Below are positions 57,098 through 64,000 of a stretch of DNA of 64,000 nt, piece by piece. A model generated the notes under the pieces. The model saw nothing but the letters and a program-made list of their open reading frames with translations, made no database searches and was not told the DNA's origin. The stretch is from Rhizomys pruinosus (taxonomy: Eukaryota; Chordata; Mammalia; Rodentia; Spalacidae): assembly GCA_009823505.1 (NCBI GenBank), contig VZQC01011941.1, positions 1,375,111 to 1,439,110 on the forward strand, written 5' to 3'. The position numbers and the translations under genes were made by a program. Positions within the stretch are counted from its first letter, which is position 1, and the number at the start of each line of letters is the position of its first letter.

Positions 57098-57330
57098 ATC
57101 TTGGGGCTGAGGAGATGGCTCACTGGGTCAAGCGTTTGCTGTCCCAGGCATGAAGACCTGAGTTTGGATCCCTAATGTCCACATAACGGCTGGGCACAGC
57201 TGTACTCCCAGTGCTGAGAAGACAGAGGCAGGTAGATTTCTTAAGCTCACTGGATAGCCAGCCTGGCCTGCTTGGCAAGCTCCTGACTTGGTGAGAGAAT
57301 CTGTCTCAAAAAATAAGGTAAAGAATCACT
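57098..57330 (+). mobile_element. B4 SINE, forward
   Basis: Head GGGGCTGAGGAGATGGCTCACTGGG and GAGTTTGGATCCCTAATGTCCACAT, joined to the B1-like part CTGGGCACAGCTGTACTCCCAGTGC and GTGAGAGAATCTGTCTCAAAAAATAAGG. A (CA)n array of about 19 units is at 57,371-57,408. Confidence 0.87.
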
Positions 57331-57367
57331 GAAGGCAGACAACAAACACATACCTCCACAACCACAT

Positions 57368-57409
<42 letters not shown>

Positions 57410-59309
57410 GAGAGCTCACATCCTTGTCCTGTTGAAAGTTTCACCTGTCCATATACTCTATCCAGGGATGTGTAACCACTTGGGCCATTTTAACAGACCT
57501 TCCCAGTCACAGAGCCCTGACCTCGCCTGGGGAGACACACTGTTCCTACTCTGTGGAGCATCATAGCCCACAGAACTCTCTTCCGTGATGGTGTGCCCTA
57601 AGTGTGCACTTTCCAGTATGGTGGCAGTGGAGACACGCCTGCCACCATGTGAGTATTTTGAAGTATGGATGGCAAGACACAAAAACAGAATGTTAAATTA
57701 GGTTTTCACTAGTGTGATGTGACTCCGCACATCTGGCTGCCAATCAGAAAGCATGCTGCAGAGGACAGATCCCTATAGTGGGTTCTGGACAGACAGGAGG
57801 ATGGCAGCCCCTGTCTCTGACTGGATGGCCTTCCCCAGGCCTCCAGTTCCGCATTCTTCCCATGGGACCATGCACACCTTATCCAGGTCGACTCAAGGGT
57901 TGGAAGTTAACATGTCTAACTTTGTCCTTAATGTCCTTAAAATAATCGTTCTTTTATTGTGTGTGCTTGGTCAGTCACAAAGGCTGAAGGGTGCCTGCAC
58001 CCAAACCTAAGAATAGGAGGTAGGGTGGAGGAGGCAGGGCTAGAGTGGGCCCCAGGTCATAGTCTCTGAAAGATGACTCTGTTGAGGGATGGGGCGGTTT
58101 CGGCTAAGGTCCCCCCATGTGACCTACTGGGATACGTTAATCCTTTGTGAAAGGCTGTCTAAAGGAACCCTGAGAACCAGCAACTGAACCCCCTGGATGG
58201 TGAGGTCTCAGGTGACAATAGAGGGACACCAGGGTGGCTGTGCCCAAGCCCCGTGACATTTGTATAGAGAGACTGGAAGAGTAGGGCTCAGGAGTCTGCT
58301 GCAGGAGTCCAGGCACTAACTGAGGCTGAGCACTTGTTTAAGGCTGAGGGCAGAGGTCTCAGTAGGGGCGGTGGGGGGAAGGGGGGACAGCACGTAGGAG
58401 CAGGATGGGGCAGTTTTCCACTGGGGTGGCAGTGAAGTCTTGTTTTTTGCTAACCTCACCCTCTCAGGAGGCCTGGGAGCCCTTGTCAGCTGCAGTGTGC
58501 TTTTCCAAACTCTTCCGCCAGGGTAGGGTTTGGAAAGTACTGCATAGAAGGAAGCTGTAATACAGTTGGCAGGAAACAGCCAAGGAGGGCGGCCACAGAC
58601 GCTTAGGGCACCAGGCCTCTGAGTTAATCCTTCCTCCCCCAGGTCGACTTTCCAGGCAAACAGAGGTGACATTGTGCCACATTTTATGAAATGGAAAAGG
58701 TTCACCTGACTCCTCAGAGACCTGCTTGTGGGGGTTACGGCTGCAGTGTGGCCAGCTGGAATCTGCCAAGCAGACTCCCCATTGCAGTTGGGGCAGTGGA
58801 ACTCGGGCTCTGCTGCTTGCTGTCCAAAATGGGGGCTGCCTTGTGAGAACCCACCTCCCTTAGGGCAGGTTTCAGTGGGGCAAGACAGCTGAGCTGGACT
58901 AAGAGATCTGCGTTTGGACCCCGGTAGCCCTCAGAGGCAGAGGTCCACCCATGCCCTGGGCAAATGGTTGCAGTATTCACTACTTGAATCCACAGAACAG
59001 AACCCAGGGATTCAAGGAAATTGATGCAGAAGTGTAAGCTTTCCTTGGTAGTGGGCAGGAGGGGGTGAATTGTAACCTTTCATCTTTATCAAATGGATCT
59101 ATTACCCAATGCACACAAAAGCCTCCTGTCCACAGGCATCAATTCACAACTTCTGCCACCATGCCCAGGTGTCTGAAGACCAGGGCTGGAGGTTGGTGTG
59201 ATCACTTTGGAGAACTGTCAGCAGCTTCTGACGCCGCACTCTCTTAAATGCAATACCTCCACTCCTGAGTGCATGGCTAGCAGAGAGGTGTTCACAGTCC
59301 AAAGGAAGG
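57410..59309. other. 1.9 kb of single-copy-looking DNA, no gene supported
   Basis: GC-richer than its surroundings. Overlapping minus-strand frames of 129 and 101 codons near 58,316-58,769 lack homology or splice support. No repeat recognised. Confidence 0.45.
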
Positions 59310-59570
59310 AATATGGAGTGGAGAGACAGCTCAGTGGGTAGGAATGGCTTCCTTCACGATCATGAGGGCCTGGGATCGAATCTCCTATACCCACATAAAA
59401 AGCCAGGTGTTGGCTGCACATGCTTCTGTTACCCCGGCATTTGGGGGTGCAGAGACAGAAGTATAGCTGTGGTTTTTCTGGCTGTCAACCTAGCTCCAGG
59501 CTCAGTGAGAGACACTGGCTCAAGGGATTAAGGCAGAAAGTGATAAATGAGGATACCCGATGTCCTCTGT
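59310..59570 (+). mobile_element. B4 SINE, forward, diverged
   Basis: ATGGAGTGGAGAGACAGCTCAGTGGG, CTGGGATCGAATCTCCTATACCCACATAAAAAGCC and AGTGAGAGACACTGGCTCAAGGGATTAAGG. The trailing ACACACA/CATATAC patch reaches about 59,642. Confidence 0.8.
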
Positions 59571-60019
59571 CTTACACACACAGAGGCATATATCACACAC
59601 AAATATACCATACACATATATCACACACATTCACATATACATGGGCTCAAAAGGGGAGGAGGGTAGAATAAGTACAAAAATTATCTGACACTTTCTCTAG
59701 AATAGTCTAAACCTTGAAGCTGCCCAAATATTCACCCATTAATACTTGGCAGCATCTTTGTAGAATCTTCCATGGTGATATAACAAGCAGCAGTGAAAAG
59801 GAACCACCGGCCACTGAAGGGGAAAACGCAGAGGAATATAACACTCATGGAACTGTGAGGCACGAAGGATGGTGTGGCCTGTGTGGTTCATCCACGTGAG
59901 ACTCGGTGGCCAGCAGCCTTGGCCTGCCTTTGGAAGTCAGAGGGAAATTGTGCAGGAGAAGCACTAGGGCCTCTGTGTGTGCTCTGAGGGTCTAGGTTTT
60001 CAAGCTGGTGTGTTCAGTC

Positions 60020-60215
60020 TGACATGCTGTGAGGATCAAGCAAGCACGAGGACCTGAGTTCAGATTCCTGGTCCCCACATCAAAGCTGAGGATAGGAGCA
60101 CACATCTGGAATCCTGGCGGCGGGGAGGCAGAGACAGGAGGATCCCCAGAGCTCACCAGCCTCACTGAATCACAGAGCTTCATGTTCAGCGATACTGTCT
60201 CAAAACACAAAGTGG
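60020..60215 (+). mobile_element. B4 SINE, forward, 5' incomplete
   Basis: AGCAAGCACGAGGACCTGAGTTCAG, CCCCACATCAAAGCTGAGG and AATCCTGGCGGCGGGGAGGC, ending at TGTCTCAAAACACAAAGTGGAG. It is followed directly by a B1. Confidence 0.78.
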
Positions 60216-60343
60216 AGAAACTGGGCGTGGTGGCACACTCCTTTAGTCCCAGCGCTCAGGGAAACAGAGGCAGGTGGATCCCTGCAAGATTGAGGCCAGC
60301 ATGGTCAATATAGTGAGTTCCAGGCCAGAAGAGGCTACAGGGA

Positions 60344-60416
<73 letters not shown>

Positions 60417-60419
60417 ACA
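60216..60419 (+). mobile_element. B1 SINE, forward, with a (CT)n(CA)n tail
   Basis: AAACTGGGCGTGGTGGCACACTCC to GAGGCTACAGGGAGACTC. The B1 tail has been replaced by about 23 CT units (60,346-60,391) and about 14 CA units (60,392-60,419). Confidence 0.92.
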
Positions 60420-61000
60420 AAGGCTTTCCTTCATCACAGTGCTTAGCAGGCTGCTGGAAGCCAACTCCAGGTTCTCCCAAGGGCCTTGCCTGTCCTCCTG
60501 GCCCAGAGTGGTGTCTCCACCCTCTGCCTGGAGCCCGGGGAGAACAAACACCCATCCTCTCTCTCTGACAAGCCCGGGCCTGCCTGTGACCAGGTGCTCT
60601 GCCTCGTCTCCTGAAAAATGTGTGGCTAATGCGATGTTTTCACCAGGACGTGGGAAAAGCGGGACCCAGAGCCCTGTGTGAGGCTGGCTCCTAGCCCAGC
60701 CCCCGTGGGGGTCTGCAGACAGGGGGCTCCTCAGATTGCAGACAAGGAAGGGCTTGGGTCACAGTGAGGCCCAGCTGCGATGGCAGCTGGAAAAGCACTT
60801 TCCGAGCAATCCCCTGACACCCATGTGCACGGGTGCTGGCCACAGTGTTGCAATCAACATAATTATTATTATAGATTAAAACAGTGCATGTTTATTTCCC
60901 TACCTGGGAGGCCCATTTGGAGTCTGAGGGAATGATTTTTCCAGTTTTGTCCAATTTGGTTTGGAAAAATTCAGCATAAAGAGATGGGTCAGAAAGAGCA
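60420..61000. other. Unassigned GC-rich DNA
   Basis: No gene or repeat recognised. Confidence 0.45.
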
Positions 61001-61408
61001 GGGCAGGAAGGGTGTGAGCCAGGCCTGACCGCCAGGTCCAGGTGAGGAAGGGTGTGAGCCGGCCCTGACCGCCAAGTCCAGGTGAGGAAGGGTGTGAGCC
61101 GGCCCTGACCTCCAGGTCCAGGTGAGGAGGGGTGTGAGCCGGCCCTGACCGCTGGGTCCAGGTGAGGAAGGGTGTGAGCCAGCCCTGACTGCTGGGTCCA
61201 GGTGAGGAGGGGTGTGAGCCGGCCCTGACCGCCGGGTCCAGGCGAGGAGGGGTGTGAGCGGGCCCTGACCGCCAGGTCCAGGTGAGGAAGGGCGTGAGCC
61301 GGCCCTGACCACCAGGTCCAGGCGAGGAGGGGCGTGAGCTGGCCCTGACCGCCAGGTCCAGGCGAGGAAGGATGTGAGCCGGCCCTGACTGCCAGGTCCA
61401 GGTGAGCT
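61001..61408. repeat. 40-bp GC-rich minisatellite, about 10 units
   Basis: The unit GAGGAAGGGTGTGAGCCGGC then CCTGACCGCCAGGTCCAGGT (40 bp) repeats about 10 times, with substitutions such as GAAG/GAGG, CCGG/CAGG and GCC/GCT but constant length. Frames on the minus strand stay open (170 and 107 codons, period 40 residues over three units) because there is almost no length variation. I see no evidence of translation. Each unit contains CCAGGTGAG, which matches the 5' splice-site consensus on the plus strand. Confidence 0.97.
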
Positions 61409-61604
61409 TCAAGTTCCAGGCAGAGGCCTGGGAGTTCCTTCCCAGCTGGTTTTCAGATTCCAGGAACTGTGGTTCTCTCTGGGAGGGGGCAGAGGCTTGT
61501 GACTACCATAAATGAACAGAACTGGGGTCCAGGAGTCTCCCTCTTTCTGGTGGGCAGGGAGTTCACTGTGTATGGTTAGGGTCTGGGGATGGGGCTCCCA
61601 CTGA
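61409..61604. other. Unassigned DNA between the minisatellite and the SINE unit
   Basis: Nothing recognised. Confidence 0.45.
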
Positions 61605-61619
61605 TAGAAAGCCATTTTC

Positions 61620-61632
61620 TTTTTTAAAAAAA

Positions 61633-61670
<38 letters not shown>

Positions 61671-62038
61671 TTTTTTGTCTTTTCGAAACAGGGTCTCCTT
61701 GTAGCCCAGGCTGTCCTGGAACTTACTCTGTAGACCAGGCTGGCCTTGAACTCATAAAGATCCGCCTGCCTCTGCCTCCCAAGTGCTAGGATTAAAGGCG
61801 TGTACCACCACGCCTGGTGTAATTTTATTTATTTTTTATGTGTATGAATGTACTATCTGCACGTAGGTTTGTGCACCTGTGTGGTGCAATGCTGCGGAGG
61901 TCAAAAGAGGGTGTCAGATTCCCCTCGACCTGGAGTTACAGACAGTTCTCAGCCACCATGTGGGTCCTGGGGATCGAACCTGGGTCCTCTGCAAGACCAT
62001 TCAGTGCTCTTAACTGCTAGGCCATCTCTCCAGCCCCC
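61620..62038 (-). mobile_element. B3-B1 composite-like SINE unit with perfect 15-bp target-site duplication
   Basis: On the minus strand: full B3 (from GGGGGCTGGAGAGATGGCC to a tail of CACATAAAAAATAAATAAAA), then at once a full B1 (CACCAGGCGTGGTGGTACACG to GGAGACCCTGTTTCG), then a single (TAAA)n tail. TAGAAAGCCATTTTC at 61,605-61,619 and 62,039-62,053 is exact and encloses both. Sequence is clean, so this is the best copy for studying the B3-B1 junction. Confidence 0.92.
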
Positions 62039-62053
62039 TAGAAAGCCATTTTC

Positions 62054-63344
62054 ATGAATGACAAATGTCTTGTGCAAGGGACAGATATGTCTGCCCTGGG
62101 GGGAGGCCTGAAAAGACAGATCCCAGGTACCCCACCCCCACCCCCAGGTTGTGGGAGCAGGGGTGAAGGAAGGACTCAGGATGGGGGGGGGCAGGCACAA
62201 GTCAGAAGAGGCCTACCAGCCCTTAGTCTCCAGGAGCTGATCCCAGAGATCTCCATGGGCTGCTCAGAGCCAAGGGCATGGGAGGGTCTGAGGGGTGCTA
62301 GCCAGTGATATGAAGGGTCAGAATTATGGGGACAGGGAGGAAGATACAGGGCATACAGAAGAAGGAGAAGAAGGGAGGGACAGAGGGAGGGGTAGGAGCT
62401 GGACTCAGGTCACGAAGACTGTGTAATGTGGACAGGTGACACCTCTGACTCTTCCTCCTCATTTCTCTTTGACTTGGGGTTGGGGGAGGAGAGGCCAGCT
62501 GGAGGTCATTGGGTACTTACTGCCTGGGAGGCAGTTGTGGCCATTGCCTGTATCAGTTTGCTTGATTCCATCAACTGGAATCCAAATCCCCGTGGACAGA
62601 TGAGGAAGCCAAGGCTCCAGGTCTGCCCACTAGGGCCTTAGAGACTGGGGCTCATGGTCCTCCATGTGGGCAGTGGCAATTGAGTCCCTATCCTCTTAGG
62701 CCTGAGAGGGACAGGCCCTCTTCTTGGGGGAGTCAGCTGGGTGGGGCACCTGAGATCTGGCAGGGCCCCAAGACAGAGGGGCAGTTGTGACCACGGGCCC
62801 TGCCTTGTGCCCTTCCTGGAGCTGGAATCAGAGTCCAAGTTCCAATGTCCATCAAACTGCACCCCACAAGGTCCCCTCTTGAAATCACTGAAGCCACTTT
62901 AGGCTCTAGAACTAAAAGGGAAAGGATAGGTCAGCAAGTCTGAAGCCCCCGGTTTGCAGAGGGGGAAAGCCAGGGTGGAGGTGCCAGAGCCCGGGGGCTA
63001 AGCACACCCTGCCTGGCTTCCTGTTGTGCTAACAGATCCCAGCATGGCCAGCAGGGAGCCAGTCCCACCAGTCAGGGGCCTCCAGCTTATCTGTGAACCT
63101 GCAGCAGTGGCCTCCTTGGGGGCTCTGTGTCCACAGTAGCTTTGTATATAGCTTGCCAACATAGACTGAGAGGGAACTGCTGGCTGGTGCCTCTTCCTGT
63201 AGGGCATGGGCTGGTTTGCTCAAGGTTAGGGGGGACGGGAGGCTAAGGACTGCAACGCCTGTTCACGTGACCCGCATGATTACCTTTTTCTGCCTGGCAA
63301 GTGTCTGTGGTTCCATTAGTCTCATGGCTAGCTGGGTCTCCTTC
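62054..63344. other. 1.3 kb of single-copy-looking DNA, no gene supported
   Basis: Purine-rich patches (62,330-62,400: GGAGAAGAAGGGAGG-type) but no recognised repeat, RNA or exon. Confidence 0.45.
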
Positions 63345-63475
63345 AACCCTCCTGACATCATAAGGAAGGTATTTTTATCCCTATCTTAAAGATGAAGCTC
63401 AGAGAGGTTGCATAAGTTACTTAAAGCTCTACAGCAGGTCAGTGGGTAAATCAAGATTTAGGGAATCCAATCTCC
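63345..63475 (-). mobile_element. MIR SINE, reverse
   Basis: GGTATTTTTATCCCTATCTTAAAGATGAAGCTCAGAGAGG, GTTACTTAAAGCTCTACAGCAGG and GTGGGTAAATCAAGATTTAGGG are the reversed MIR tail and core. A second MIR-like scrap is at about 63,527-63,590 (ACTTCGTAAATGAGGAAATG). Confidence 0.65.
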
Positions 63476-63734
63476 CGGCCTGAGCAAGATGATGGCATCA
63501 TTAGGAATGAACCCAGGAGTTGTACTGTACCCACTTCGTAAATGAGGAAATGAAGGCACGGACGGCCCATTTAGGCCCACAACCAAAGCGGAGGTCTGTG
63601 ACACGGCCAACAGAATTCCTGCCGTCCCTGTGCCAAGTCCTCCTACCCCAGGGTTCCAAGATGGCACTGTGCCAGGAATCTGCTCCAAGGCTCTGGTGTG
63701 TCCCCCTCCGTCTCCTCATTGTTCCTTTCTAGAG

Positions 63735-64000
63735 GTCGTCACTCAGACCTAGCCAGTAGCTCTTACATGGGAAGATCAGTTCACACCTTCACCTAACAGA
63801 GTATCAGGGAAATAGCAATCCTCATCTGGAGCAAGTGTCCCCAGTGCAGTAAGGCTGCATAAGCGTCCTGCAGCCTTGCGTCGTCACTCAGACCTAGCCA
63901 GTAGCTCTTACATGGGAAGATCAGTTCACACCTTCACCTAACAGAGTATCAGGGAAATAGCAATCCTCATCTGGAGCAAGTGTCCCCAGTGCAGTGAGGC
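63735..64000. repeat. 145-bp tandem duplication running off the right edge
   Basis: GTCGTCACTCAGACCTAGCC begins at 63,735 and again at 63,880. The 121 bases visible of the second copy differ from the first only near the end (GCAGTAAGG versus GCAGTGAGG). The second copy is cut by the window edge, so more units may follow. Confidence 0.97.

Noticed and set aside
60900..61412. Minus-strand frames of 170 and 107 codons, proline- and histidine-rich
   Set aside because: Products of the 40-bp minisatellite, whose constant unit length keeps frames open; no known domain.

Overview
This 64-kb window is nuclear DNA from a rodent, read from its repeats: B1, B2/B3 and B4 SINEs on both strands, MaLR and ERVL-type LTRs, young and old L1 LINEs, and long CA, GA, CT and GATA microsatellites. 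The B1 and B3 copies differ from the mouse and rat forms as I know them, so a non-Mus, non-Rattus lineage is likely, but I cannot name the species. I found no convincing host protein-coding gene, no functional RNA gene, and no prokaryotic or viral operon. Most open frames are short and by chance, or arise because tandem repeats have unit lengths that keep a frame open.

Layout. 1-11.4 kb: mostly single-copy DNA with an L1 tail, two MaLR-like LTRs hosting B1s, a B4, an ERVL-type LTR and a B3. 11.48-19.26 kb: a full-length minus-strand L1 (copy A), flanked by a perfect 15-bp target-site duplication, carrying a GC-rich tandem-monomer 5'UTR and a very long (about 2.2 kb) 3'UTR. It split an older MaLR LTR. 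19.3-28 kb: LTRs, single-copy DNA, and a minisatellite of 21 complete 24-bp units that expanded inside an ERVL-type LTR. 28-37.3 kb: a graveyard of old L1 pieces and nested SINEs. 37.5-45.2 kb: a second minus-strand L1 of the same young family (copy B), 5'-truncated inside ORF1, whose ORF1 3' part is an intact frame of about 290 codons. 45-64 kb: a possible solo LTR, a HAL1-like fragment, LTRs, B3/B4/B1 SINEs, L1, L2 and MIR remnants, a second minisatellite (40-bp unit, about 10 copies) and a 145-bp tandem duplication running off the right edge.

How the parts relate. The L1s supply the retrotransposition machinery (ORF1p chaperone, ORF2p endonuclease/reverse transcriptase) that the tRNA-derived B2/B3/B4 and 7SL-derived B1 SINEs use in trans; target-site duplications are visible at several insertions. 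The points most worth a second look are the 2-kb 3'UTR shared by both young L1s, the monomeric L1 promoter, repeated joining of B1 to the 3' A-tail of other retroelements (possible composite SINEs), the two minisatellites, and two intervals (about 11.5-18.9 kb and 36.5-44.1 kb) whose scattered 1-2 base indels look like unpolished long-read assembly rather than biology.
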